Both the position numbers and the translations under genes were made by a program. Under the pieces are notes generated by a model. That model made no database searches, was not told the origin of the DNA, and saw nothing but the letters and a program-made list of their open reading frames with translations. From Maribellus sp. CM-23 (GTDB lineage Bacteria > Bacteroidota > Bacteroidia > Bacteroidales > Prolixibacteraceae): 64,000 bases of DNA. Below are positions 54,901 through 63,201 of the stretch, one piece after another. Position 1 is the first letter of the stretch. Each line of letters begins with the position of its first letter. The DNA is taken from positions 1 through 64,000 of the forward strand of contig NZ_JADWYJ010000007.1 in NCBI RefSeq assembly GCF_021354595.1, read 5' to 3'.

Positions 54901-56046
54901 ATGAAAACTAAATTTCGATACATATATACAATACTGATTGCACTGACATTCGGGATGGTCTATAGCGCCTGCAACGATGATGAAACATCAGGTACGCCCC
55001 GAATCGACTACATCCGTATTACGGAACCAACATCTTCCGATTCGCTGATTGTAAGTGCAGGTCAGGGACAGCTGATTGCCATCATTGGCGAGAACCTTGG
55101 GAAAGCGATGGGAATAGAATTCAATAACCTGCCCGCAACTTTAACCTCACCATATGTAACCAACACTTCCATTCTGGTTCGTGTACCATCGGAAGTACCA
55201 TCGGAGGTCACCAACCAACTGGTCATCTATTTCAGTGATGGCTCCAGTCTGCCCTATGATTTCACCGTATCAATCAATAAACCGAGTGTTACCTCTATGG
55301 AATGCGAGTATGTAAACGACGGCGGTATGGCGGTCATTTATGGTAATTATTTTTACGAGCCGCTTCAAGTCATTTTCCCCGGAGAATTAGAGGGCGAAAT
55401 TGTTTCCGTTGAGGACGAGGCCATTAAAGTAATGGTGCCGTCGGGAACATCTCCCGGACAAATAACTGTGAAATCAAATTTTGGAACAGGATTATCTACC
55501 TTCAAGTTCCGTGACGACCGCAATATTGTAATCAGCAGTGACCCCTTTACCGGTTGGTGGAACGCATCTTATGTGGTAACCGATCCGGGAGAAGACGCTC
55601 CTGAAAAAATAAACGGGAATTACATTCGGGTTCAAAAAACGATTGGAAGCTGGGCATGGACAGAAGTAGCAGGAGGACCGGCAAGTGCAATGGGAGACAT
55701 CAGTAAAAACATTCCCGATGAGGCCATTTTACACCCGGGGCTGTACAGTCTCAAATTCGAGATCAATACGCTTAAGCCATACAACAACAATCTGATTAAA
55801 TTCAACTTTGGATTAGGCTCAGAACTCAACGATGCTTACAAATGGAACCCGCCATATGATACCGAAGGGAAGTGGGAAACAATCACCATTCCTTATAGTG
55901 AAATAGTGAAGTCATACGAGGATTTAGGCGTAACATTGGTGGTTAGGCCCGAAGGTTACTGGACCCGAATATTATTCCACGGTAACGGAGCCCTGGATTG
56001 TGATATTTGTTTTGACAATTTCAGAATTGTGCCTAATAAGTATTAA
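54901..56046 (+). CDS. Surface glycan-binding lipoprotein with IPT/TIG domain
   Basis: 381 residues from ATG 54901, which gives a lipoprotein signal with lipobox VYSAC (Cys24); a start at 54868 would add 11 residues. One or two IPT/TIG immunoglobulin-like domains cover about 40-200 (SLIVSAGQGQLIAIIGENLG, GGMAVIYGNYFYEPLQVIF). The C-terminal 180 residues (SSDPFTGWWNASYVVTDPG to LDCDICFDNFRIVP) resemble the SGBP_B-type glycan-binding domain. It should bind mannan at the cell surface. Co-transcribed with susD, 4 bases or 36 bases apart depending on the start. Confidence 0.78.
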   Translation: MKTKFRYIYTILIALTFGMVYSACNDDETSGTPRIDYIRITEPTSSDSLIVSAGQGQLIAIIGENLGKAMGIEFNNLPATLTSPYVTNTSILVRVPSEVPSEVTNQLVIYFSDGSSLPYDFTVSINKPSVTSMECEYVNDGGMAVIYGNYFYEPLQVIFPGELEGEIVSVEDEAIKVMVPSGTSPGQITVKSNFGTGLSTFKFRDDRNIVISSDPFTGWWNASYVVTDPGEDAPEKINGNYIRVQKTIGSWAWTEVAGGPASAMGDISKNIPDEAILHPGLYSLKFEINTLKPYNNNLIKFNFGLGSELNDAYKWNPPYDTEGKWETITIPYSEIVKSYEDLGVTLVVRPEGYWTRILFHGNGALDCDICFDNFRIVPNKY

Positions 56047-56053
56047 ACAATTA

Positions 56054-58180
56054 ATGAGAAAAACGATGAAAAAGAACAATATCAAAATAAGATTCCTGAC
56101 AATCCTGCTGGCGTTACTGTATGTCAGCATGTCCGGGATAATGTTTGTATCGTGTGACGATGACGATGATGATAAAATGTCGTCGGAAGTTTCGCTGTTG
56201 AGTTACGGACCAATGCCTATTGCACGGGGTGCGGAGCTTCGTTTTATTGGCACAAATTTCCTCCAGGTAAAAACTGTAATCTTACCGGCTGGAATTGAAA
56301 TTTCCGCATCGGAATTCACGGAGCACACTGAAACCAGCATTAAACTACTTGTGCCACAGAATGCCGCTGTTGGTTTTGTGCAGCTTGTTACTGCAAACGA
56401 AACAATAACCAGCAAAACACAAATGGGTTACAGCGAACCTATCTCCATCGATAATTTCGCTCCTGCTTCTGTAAAACCTGGACAGGAAATAACCTTAACC
56501 GGAGATTACCTGAACCTGGTGAAAGAAGTGATCTTTACCAGCAGGGTTTCGGTGGGAGACACGTTGTTCTCAGCACAAAGCCGCAAGGAGCTAAAGCTGG
56601 TTGTTCCGGCCGAAGCACAAACGGGGCCAATCGCAGTATCCAATGGCGAGGCAGATCCCATCATCATCACAACAACCACTGACCTGACTGTAACACTCCC
56701 TACCTTAACAGCCATTTCACCTAATCCGGCAAAGGCTGGTACCGCTTTAACCATTACCGGAACCGATCTGGATTTGGTGAAAACAGTGGTGTTTGGAGGA
56801 AATAAAAATGTCACTGAATTTGTTTCACAAACTGCCACAACAATGGAAGTGATCATACCGGCTGATGCGCTGGATGGCACCATCTCCATCATAACCGCCT
56901 CAAATATTAAAATGGAGTCGGAGGATGAATTGATTTTGGTAGCTCCAACAATTGCTTCAGTCTCTCCAAATCCGGTAAAAAATGGGGCAGATTTAACGAT
57001 AACAGGTACCGATCTGGATCTTGTATCAGCAGTAACGTTTAGCGGAGGTGTCGGCGGGACCATCGTAAACCAGTCAGCCACCGAGATACAGGTAACAGTG
57101 CCTGATCTGGCAGTAACAGGACCGGTAACAGTATCAACACTTTCAAACAAGAGTGCGCTTAGTGACGAACTTAGTCTGATTAAGCCCACCATTACTTCCA
57201 TTGAGCCAATGGCACTTATTGCAGGCAACGACATCACCATAACAGGAACTGATTTCGATTTGGTAAAAACGATTATTTTCAACACTAATTTAGCCGTGAA
57301 CGTCACTCCTGAATCAGAAACATCCATCACAGTAACGGTTCCTGAAGCTGCAGAAAGCGGTACTATTAAATTGGTAACAATTAACGGAGACGAAGTCGAG
57401 TCGATGGAATCCCTGGCAATTACCACTCCCAATACACCAGTTATCACGTCCATCACCAATGTGGTCTATCCGGGCGAATTGCTGGTTATTGAAGGCACAA
57501 AATTGAATTTTGTGGAATCCGTCGTATTTCAGGATGATATTAAGGCAACTCAGTATGGAATAAGATCAGAAAACAGGATAGAAGTTTATGTTCCCGAAAA
57601 TGCCACAACAGGGACAGTTACTTTAAAGTTAGTGGCTTTTGATCTGACCGAAATCACTTCTCCCGAGTTCAACATACCAGGTACCGACCCGATCCTGTCA
57701 ACAACAATCATGATCAACGATTATGAACAACATGGAGGTCATAATGGCTATTGGGATAATAGCTGGTCAGGTATTTCAGAAATCCTGGTTGAAAATGGCA
57801 ATACTTTCACAAGAATCAAATCAGCTTCTTCCGGAGATGCCTGGATAATTAACTGCAATCACCAGTCAAGTGGAGCTTTAGGACCAATTGTGGACAACAT
57901 TCAAAACTATGTTTTCAAACTCGATATCAGGATAGAAGAAGGGGTGACCGGAGCTGAGAATGCATCAACAATACAATTTATTCTCGGGAATAGCTGGAAT
58001 TGGTATGGAGCCGGATTATTCCCTGCATCAACAAACGGACAATGGATAACCATCTCGGTGCCTGCAACCACATTGGGATTGTCGGGCACACTTGACCTGT
58101 CTAACGGAACGAATGGTCTATACGGAGGCCCAATTCCTGCCGGTATATCATTCGATAATTTCAGACTTGATCTTAAATAG
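56054..58180 (+). CDS. Large surface glycan-binding lipoprotein with six IPT/TIG repeats
   Basis: 708 residues from ATG 56054 (MRKTMKKNNIKIRF; ATG 56066 is equally possible). The lipobox is FVSC, followed by a run of Asp (CDDDDDDK), an export signal for surface lipoproteins. Six IPT/TIG units of about 80 residues follow, each opening with a Pro/Gly turn and a core of the type ITGTDLDLVKTVVF, at about 50, 135, 220, 300, 380 and 465. The C-terminal 170 residues (IMINDYEQHGGHNGYWDNSW to AGISFDNFRLDLK) form a beta-sandwich glycan-binding domain resembling that of the preceding gene. The repeats probably act as a stalk that holds this domain far from the membrane. Confidence 0.8.
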   Translation: MRKTMKKNNIKIRFLTILLALLYVSMSGIMFVSCDDDDDDKMSSEVSLLSYGPMPIARGAELRFIGTNFLQVKTVILPAGIEISASEFTEHTETSIKLLVPQNAAVGFVQLVTANETITSKTQMGYSEPISIDNFAPASVKPGQEITLTGDYLNLVKEVIFTSRVSVGDTLFSAQSRKELKLVVPAEAQTGPIAVSNGEADPIIITTTTDLTVTLPTLTAISPNPAKAGTALTITGTDLDLVKTVVFGGNKNVTEFVSQTATTMEVIIPADALDGTISIITASNIKMESEDELILVAPTIASVSPNPVKNGADLTITGTDLDLVSAVTFSGGVGGTIVNQSATEIQVTVPDLAVTGPVTVSTLSNKSALSDELSLIKPTITSIEPMALIAGNDITITGTDFDLVKTIIFNTNLAVNVTPESETSITVTVPEAAESGTIKLVTINGDEVESMESLAITTPNTPVITSITNVVYPGELLVIEGTKLNFVESVVFQDDIKATQYGIRSENRIEVYVPENATTGTVTLKLVAFDLTEITSPEFNIPGTDPILSTTIMINDYEQHGGHNGYWDNSWSGISEILVENGNTFTRIKSASSGDAWIINCNHQSSGALGPIVDNIQNYVFKLDIRIEEGVTGAENASTIQFILGNSWNWYGAGLFPASTNGQWITISVPATTLGLSGTLDLSNGTNGLYGGPIPAGISFDNFRLDLK

Positions 58181-58202
58181 TAAATTTCACTAACTTTTTA
58201 GG

Positions 58203-58234
58203 AAGGCCGTTTAATCGTCTAAGCGGCCTTTCTT
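58203..58234 (+). terminator. Terminator-like hairpin inside the mannan locus
   Basis: Stem AAGGCCG / CGGCCTT (58203-58209 with 58224-58230), loop of 14 bases, followed by TCTTCTTTTA. It lies between the second glycan-binding gene and the GH26 gene and would reduce or separate transcription of the enzyme. Confidence 0.65.
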
Positions 58235-58253
58235 CTTTTAGAATGCACATAAC

Positions 58254-59627
58254 ATGAAAATGAAAACAGTAGTTGCATTAACCCTGATTCTTCTTATATC
58301 ATGCTCCAATAAAACAGACGAGGCTCCAAAAGAACCTCCTGTTTTTAGAAGTAGCATTCCGGCAAACAACGAAGCAAATGTGAAGCCATCAACTCCAATC
58401 GAAGTGAGTTTCAACGAATTGGTTTACCTCGTCAAGAATCACGGAATAACCGTAAATGGAGATGCAGTGGATGTTGAGGAAGCATTTACCAAAATCCGGA
58501 TCAATGCGGTTCTGGAGAAGGGCAAAAATTACCTGATAAATATTCCCAAAGGAGCTTTAATCAATAAAGACGAGGTGCCTTTGGCTGAGGCCGTTCAGTT
58601 TTCGTTCACAACGGAGGCTTCCATTCCCGTCAACCTGACTCAAACGCTGGTAACTCCCAATCCTTCTCCCGAAGCAGTCAACCTATACAACTTCCTGCTT
58701 GATAAATACGGCAAGAAGATTATTTCCTCTGCAATGGCCAATGTAAGCTGGAACCTCAACGAAGCCGACTGGGTAAAACTGCAAACAGGTAAGTACCCAG
58801 CTATGGCAACCGTCGATTATATCCATCTGCACTATTCGCCGGCCAACTGGATTGACTATACCACAACTTCCTTTATTGAAGACTGGTGGAACAACAATGG
58901 TCTGGTGTCTGCCTGCTGGCACTGGAATGTGCCCAAATCCGATGGTTCAACCGAATATGCTTTTTACACATCTGAAACAACATTCAAGGCTTCGAACGCA
59001 ACGATTGACGGCACCTGGGAAAACAAGGTGGTAAAAGCCGATCTGCAGAAAATTACCGCGTACCTGAAATTGCTCCACGATAAAAACATACCCGTATTAT
59101 GGCGCCCTTTGCACGAAGCTGCCGGCAATATTTACGAATACCAGGGCGGAACTGCCTGGTTCTGGTGGGGGAACGGCGGTGCCGAAGCCTATAAAAAGCT
59201 TTGGATTTACATGTTCAACTATTTTCAGCAACAAGGACTTAACAACCTAATCTGGGTTTGGACCACCCAAACCAAAGACAACGCCTTTTATCCCGGTGAT
59301 GATTATGTCGATATTATCGGACGGGATATTTACAACAATACCCAGACCGGCACAATTGCCGAAGAGTTTGCCGCCATACAAGAGGAGTACCCCACAAAAA
59401 TGATCGCTTTGAGCGAAATGGGAAACGTGGCCAATATTTCGGTGCAATGGGAAGCAGGGGCAGCCTGGTCGTATTTTATGCCGTGGTACGATTACGAAAG
59501 AACAAACAACAAAGCGGAAGCAGATTTCAATCAGCCCGAACACCAACATGCCAATGCCACATGGTGGGAAGATGCACTGGAAAGCGATGCTGTAATTACA
59601 CTCGATGAAATGCCTTCGTTAAAATAA
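58254..59627 (+). CDS. GH26 endo-beta-1,4-mannanase, surface lipoprotein
   Basis: 457 residues with lipobox LISC (Cys17). A Big_5-type Ig-like domain covers about 30-120 (PVFRSSIPANNEANVKPSTP to FSFTTEA). The GH26 (beta/alpha)8 barrel covers about 130-450. The acid/base Glu288 is in LWRPLHEAAG and the nucleophile Glu388 in ALSEMGN, a spacing of 100 residues as expected. Trp-rich subsite loops (WFWWGNGGAEAYKKLW, NLIWVWTT) are present. It would cut beta-mannan or galacto/glucomannan at the cell surface. It names the substrate of the SusCD locus. A terminator-like hairpin at 58203 precedes it. Confidence 0.93.
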   Translation: MKMKTVVALTLILLISCSNKTDEAPKEPPVFRSSIPANNEANVKPSTPIEVSFNELVYLVKNHGITVNGDAVDVEEAFTKIRINAVLEKGKNYLINIPKGALINKDEVPLAEAVQFSFTTEASIPVNLTQTLVTPNPSPEAVNLYNFLLDKYGKKIISSAMANVSWNLNEADWVKLQTGKYPAMATVDYIHLHYSPANWIDYTTTSFIEDWWNNNGLVSACWHWNVPKSDGSTEYAFYTSETTFKASNATIDGTWENKVVKADLQKITAYLKLLHDKNIPVLWRPLHEAAGNIYEYQGGTAWFWWGNGGAEAYKKLWIYMFNYFQQQGLNNLIWVWTTQTKDNAFYPGDDYVDIIGRDIYNNTQTGTIAEEFAAIQEEYPTKMIALSEMGNVANISVQWEAGAAWSYFMPWYDYERTNNKAEADFNQPEHQHANATWWEDALESDAVITLDEMPSLK

Positions 59628-59735
59628 AATGAACCATAACAAACTTTCAACACCTTATTCTTAAGTGATTTTGGAGCTACAAGGCTATAAATCAAAATAA
59701 TTCTGCTATTTCTTTAGCTGTTAATAAAAAATTTA

Positions 59736-59743
59736 TACTTTTG
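59736..59743 (+). promoter_or_regulatory. -7 box for DUF177-rpmF (TACTTTTG)
   Basis: Exact TAnnTTTG match 19 bases before the GTG start of the DUF177 gene. TTTAG (59712-59716) lies 19 bases upstream and could serve as a weak -33 element. Confidence 0.55.
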
Positions 59744-59762
59744 CATCCACTTTTTTGGGATC

Positions 59763-60308
59763 GTGGGCTGGAAAACAAAATATAATATTGAGTTTAAAGG
59801 TCTTAAAGAAGGCCTTCACGATTACGAATTTGAAGCCGACAGAAGGTTCTTTGAGCATTTTGACGAAGGGTTGGTTGAAACCGGCGAGGTTCAGATCAAG
59901 GTTCAACTGGAAAAAAGAAGTTCTTTTTTAAAATTGAATTTCGATTTCTCGGGTTGGGTAGAACTTATCTGCGACCGATGTCTGGAGCCTTACCAGCAAG
60001 ACATTGAACTCGCTACCGATATCTTTGTTAAATTTGGCGAAGAAGATGAGTTTGATGAAGGCGACAATGTGATTTGGGTTCTGCCCGAAGAGCACGTAAT
60101 CAACCTTACTCAGGTAATGTATGAATACATAGTATTGAGCATTCCGCTGAAACATGTCCATCCGAATAAAACCGGAGAAAACAGTTGTGATCCGGAGATG
60201 CTCAAAAAGCTAAAAACATATTTACTGCACGAAACGGAGGAAGAACAGGATGAAAAAGAGATAGATCCCCGTTGGGCAGCATTAAGAAATTTGAAAAATA
60301 ACAATTAA
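59763..60308 (+). CDS. DUF177/YceD-family protein
   Basis: 181 residues from GTG 59763 (MGWKTKYNIEFKGLKEGLHD). YceD/DUF177 proteins are encoded beside rpmF in nearly all bacteria and are linked to 23S rRNA accumulation in plants and bacteria. The family Cys pair is in ELICDRCLEPYQQDI (about residue 70), followed by an acidic stretch FGEEDEFDEGDNV and a short helical tail. The next gene, 12 bases downstream, is rpmF, the conserved partner. Confidence 0.9.
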   Translation: MGWKTKYNIEFKGLKEGLHDYEFEADRRFFEHFDEGLVETGEVQIKVQLEKRSSFLKLNFDFSGWVELICDRCLEPYQQDIELATDIFVKFGEEDEFDEGDNVIWVLPEEHVINLTQVMYEYIVLSIPLKHVHPNKTGENSCDPEMLKKLKTYLLHETEEEQDEKEIDPRWAALRNLKNNN

Positions 60309-60320
60309 AAACTTATAAAA

Positions 60321-60506
60321 ATGGCACATCCAAAGCATAAAACATCCAAAGCGAGAAGGGACAAAAGACGTACACACTACAAAGCTGTTGCTCCTACTCT
60401 GGCTACTTGTTCAAACTGCGGAACTACCGTAAAATATCACACCGTTTGCCCGGAATGTGGTTACTACAGAGGAAAACAGGTTATTGAAAAAGAAATAGCT
60501 GTATAA
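60321..60506 (+). CDS. rpmF: 50S ribosomal protein L32
   Basis: 61 residues. The N-terminal basic segment MAHPKHKTSKARRDKRRTHY is the L32 hallmark. A zinc-ribbon follows with Cys30, Cys33, Cys43 and Cys46 (CSNCG and CPECG), so this is the zinc-binding C+ form. It lies in the DUF177-rpmF operon, ahead of a strong terminator. Confidence 0.98.
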   Translation: MAHPKHKTSKARRDKRRTHYKAVAPTLATCSNCGTTVKYHTVCPECGYYRGKQVIEKEIAV

Positions 60507-60551
60507 GACAAACGCATGGCTCAATAAGCCATTTGATCTTATAGTGAAGGG

Positions 60552-60587
60552 ATTCCATCTCCGTCGTTTCGGGGATGGAATTTTTTT
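60552..60587 (+). terminator. Rho-independent terminator after rpmF
   Basis: Stem ATTCCATCTCCG / CGGGGATGGAAT (60552-60563 with 60570-60581), 12 bp with one G-T pair, followed by six or seven T. It separates rpmF from fabH, which therefore needs its own promoter in the 180 bases that follow, where I see no clear box. Confidence 0.85.
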
Positions 60588-60770
60588 ATGCCGCTAATTC
60601 CCAAATACAGACTTTTCGAACATGCTTATGAATTGTTCGCCCTTTATATCAAAAAAACCGGGGCGGAAGTACACATACAAACGCAATTCTTTGTTGGAAT
60701 TTTCTTTTGCTCCTATATTCATCCCCGATTTTCAGAAACGCAAAACAAGAAAAATTAGATTTAGTAAAAG

Positions 60771-61769
60771 ATGGCTAGAGTAAGAGCAGCAATTACGGGT
60801 GTGGGAGCCTATTTACCTGAATACAGGTTGACAAATGATGAACTCAGTAAGATGGTGGACACCACGGATGAGTGGATCATGCAGAGAATCGGGATCAAGG
60901 AAAGACGTATTCTCAAAGAAGAAGGAAAGGGCACCAGCGACCTGGGAACAAGAGCTGTTCAGGATTTACTCAAAAAAACCGGCACAAGTCCCGATGAAGT
61001 CGACATGCTTATTTGTGCCACCATTACCCCCGACATGGTTCTTCCGGCAACTGCCAATATAATTGCCCACAAAGCCGACATTCACAACGCTTGGAGTTTT
61101 GACCTGAACGCAGCTTGCTCGGGCTTTATTTTTGCCTTATCAACGGCAACTCAGTTCATCGAATCAGGCCGGTACAAAAAAGTGGTGATCGTGGCAGCCG
61201 AAAAAATGTCGTCCATCATCAACTACGAAGACCGCACTACCTGCCCGCTTTTTGGCGACGGCGCAGCAGCAGTTCTGATTGAACCCACCACTGAAGACCT
61301 GGGTGTTATCGACTACATCAACCGGGTTGACGGACTGGGCCGCTACCATTTACACATAAAAGCCGGAGGTTCGTTAAAGCCTGCTTCTGTTGAAACCGTT
61401 CAGAACAAAGAGCACTACCTGTACCAGGAAGGTCAGGCGGTTTTCAAAGCAGCCGTTTCGAGCATGGCAGATGTGGCGGCCGAAATAATGGAGAAAAACA
61501 ATCTTAGTGCACAAGATATTGCCTGGCTGGTTCCGCACCAGGCCAACATGCGAATTATTGAAGCCACAGCCAGGCGGATGAAAATCGCCAAAGACAAGGT
61601 AATGATCAACATTCAGCATTACGGAAACACCACGGCAGCGACCATTCCCCTGTGTTTGTTTGATTACGAAAAACAACTCAAAAAAGGCGACAACGTGGTA
61701 CTGGCAGCTTTTGGCGCCGGTTTTACCTGGGGCAGCTGCTACCTGAAATGGGCTTACGATCCTCAATAA
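60771..61769 (+). CDS. fabH: 3-oxoacyl-ACP synthase III (KAS III)
   Basis: 332 residues. It condenses acetyl-CoA with malonyl-ACP to start fatty-acid synthesis. The catalytic triad is visible: Cys116 in DLNAACSGFIFAL, His256 in LVPHQANMRI and Asn286 in QHYGNTTAA. The N-terminus ITGVGAYLPEYRLTND and dimer-interface region are standard. In many bacteria plsX stands between rpmF and fabH; here it is missing, as in other Bacteroidota. Confidence 0.96.
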   Translation: MARVRAAITGVGAYLPEYRLTNDELSKMVDTTDEWIMQRIGIKERRILKEEGKGTSDLGTRAVQDLLKKTGTSPDEVDMLICATITPDMVLPATANIIAHKADIHNAWSFDLNAACSGFIFALSTATQFIESGRYKKVVIVAAEKMSSIINYEDRTTCPLFGDGAAAVLIEPTTEDLGVIDYINRVDGLGRYHLHIKAGGSLKPASVETVQNKEHYLYQEGQAVFKAAVSSMADVAAEIMEKNNLSAQDIAWLVPHQANMRIIEATARRMKIAKDKVMINIQHYGNTTAATIPLCLFDYEKQLKKGDNVVLAAFGAGFTWGSCYLKWAYDPQ

Positions 61770-61942
61770 TCAGGTTACCGCAGTTTTTGCTCCCCGCTTT
61801 TAAACAATTTTGAAACTGGTTTGTAATTTCAGTTTGTTCCGCTTTTCATGCGTTTTATTTATTGGTGCAAGCTTTATTTTATTGTATCTTCAAACGCGCA
61901 TTTATTTTGGGAAAATCAGAACAAAACAGTTACACGAACGGC

Positions 61943-62332
61943 ATGGCAAAACAAACAACTCGGTTTAACGGAGAAGACTCATCGCAACTTATTAACATAC
62001 TGAGCGATGGAACAAAGATCAAGGGCGACATTATCTCCAATGGCGACATTCGCATCGATGGAGAAATGGTTGGCAACCTGGCGGCAAAAGGCAAAGTAGT
62101 AATTGGCGAACACGGCAAAATCGAAGGCCAGGTTCAGGCAAACAACATCGAAGTATCCGGTTTTATCAAAGGAAAAGTTATTGCCAAAGAATTGCTGAAC
62201 ATGAAGTCTTCAGCAAAAATTGAAGGCGACATCAGCGCCGGAAAACTATCGGTTGAACCGGGGGCTGTTTTCACCGGTACGTGTAGCATGGGAATTGCAA
62301 AACCGGCACATGAGCCCGAAGCAGCCAAATAA
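61943..62332 (+). CDS. Bactofilin
   Basis: 129 residues from ATG 61943 (MAKQTTRFNGEDSSQLINIL); the frame opens earlier at 61862, but the leader is not bactofilin-like. The core (about 20-115) is a right-handed beta-helix of short hydrophobic repeats (KIKGDIISNGDIRIDGEMVG, VVIGEHGKIEGQVQANNIEV, IKGKVIAKELLNMKSSAKIEG). Bactofilins polymerise without nucleotides into filaments that scaffold cell-shape or surface-export machinery. The stop lies inside the following atpZ gene (23-base overlap), and this coupling to the ATP synthase locus is common in Bacteroidota. Confidence 0.92.
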   Translation: MAKQTTRFNGEDSSQLINILSDGTKIKGDIISNGDIRIDGEMVGNLAAKGKVVIGEHGKIEGQVQANNIEVSGFIKGKVIAKELLNMKSSAKIEGDISAGKLSVEPGAVFTGTCSMGIAKPAHEPEAAK

Positions 62333-62537
62333 CTCAAAGAACAAATTTGACAATTTTGTCCGCTACTCCAGTCTTGGTTTCGAAATGATGGCCATCATCG
62401 GGGGATTTACCTTTTTGGGTTATAAAATCGACCAGTGGATGGCAAACGAATTCAAAGGATTTACACTCGTTCTGGCCATTTTTTCGGTAATTGTTGCCAT
62501 TGTTTACGGAACACGAAGTCTGTTAAAAAAGAAATGA
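62310..62537 (+). CDS. AtpZ/AtpI-family membrane protein
   Basis: 75 residues from ATG 62310 (MSPKQPNNSKNKFDNFVRYS), overlapping the bactofilin gene by 23 bases. Two membrane helices (about 20-38 and 48-68) with the family motif GGFTFLGYKIDQWM, where the GxxxGxxxD pattern is typical of AtpZ. It is found at the start of ATP synthase operons and is thought to help c-ring assembly or Mg2+ handling. Confidence 0.85.
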   Translation: MSPKQPNNSKNKFDNFVRYSSLGFEMMAIIGGFTFLGYKIDQWMANEFKGFTLVLAIFSVIVAIVYGTRSLLKKK

Positions 62538-62583
62538 ATTTTAAAAGCTCTGAGCTCATGCTCATGGCCCGAGGCTAAATAAG

Positions 62584-62961
62584 ATGAAAAGCTTTATTGC
62601 AAAATTAACGGTTCTCACCCTCGCCATTGCCCTAATCGGATGGTTGGTTTTTTCTTTGTTTTTACCCGAATATTACCTTCCGGTGTTCCCTTTTCTGCTT
62701 GGGTTCTTTTTTGTGGTAACACTTGCCATTCACGCCTACCAGCTTAGAATAGCGCAAAAAGACATCGGGAAGTTTGCACGCAGCAACATGCTTATCACCT
62801 TTTTTAAGTTAATGACCTACTCCGTTTTAGCGGTCATTTACATCGCACTCGACCGCGAAAATGCCATTCAGTTTGTAGTTGGGCTGATGTTTTTATACCT
62901 GGTTTATTCATTTTTTGAAGTAAAAGAGGTCTCCAAAATAAACCGCTTAACTCGAAAATAA
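62584..62961 (+). CDS. AtpI-like membrane protein
   Basis: 125 residues with four membrane helices (about 5-28, 31-50, 72-90 and 95-115). It lies 46 bases after atpZ and before atpB, where other Bacteroidota encode an AtpI-like accessory protein of the F-type ATP synthase. Sequence alone does not show a family motif that I can name, so the role is from context. Confidence 0.65.
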   Translation: MKSFIAKLTVLTLAIALIGWLVFSLFLPEYYLPVFPFLLGFFFVVTLAIHAYQLRIAQKDIGKFARSNMLITFFKLMTYSVLAVIYIALDRENAIQFVVGLMFLYLVYSFFEVKEVSKINRLTRK

Positions 62962-63035
62962 TTTTCCCTTCATCCCACGACTTCCCTCAATTAATCCCTC
63001 TCATAAAAAGGTTCTTAAACATTATTAATTCTTTT

Positions 63036-63055
63036 TTGAAATTCCGGAATTTCAA
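63036..63055. promoter_or_regulatory. Perfect 20-bp palindrome upstream of atpB
   Basis: TTGAAATTCCGGAATTTCAA equals its own reverse complement. It ends 21 bases before the -7 box at 63077, so it occupies the region where a -33 element would sit, like an operator. No T run follows, so it does not look like a terminator. Confidence 0.5.
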
Positions 63056-63076
63056 CCCATGGTCAGAATTTTCTGC

Positions 63077-63084
63077 TAAATTTG
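63077..63084 (+). promoter_or_regulatory. -7 box for atpB (TAAATTTG)
   Basis: Exact TAnnTTTG match 117 bases before the atpB ATG, implying a long leader (about 110 bases). It suggests that the main ATP synthase operon starts here rather than at atpZ. Confidence 0.5.
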
Positions 63085-63201
63085 TAGACGAACAATTAAA
63101 TCGCTCAAAAAATTTTGTGCTTGCATAGAACAAATCCCTTGTCTGTTGGTTTGTTTCTGTGTCGATAAACAGATTGAATAAAGAAGATAATTGAATAAAC
63201 C

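Noticed and set aside
56506..57459. Minus-strand frame of 317 codons
   Set aside because: It mirrors the IPT repeats of the lipoprotein gene at 56054-58180. Its length follows from the Thr/Val-rich codons of the real gene; the product is low-complexity Ser/Val/Thr with no start context.
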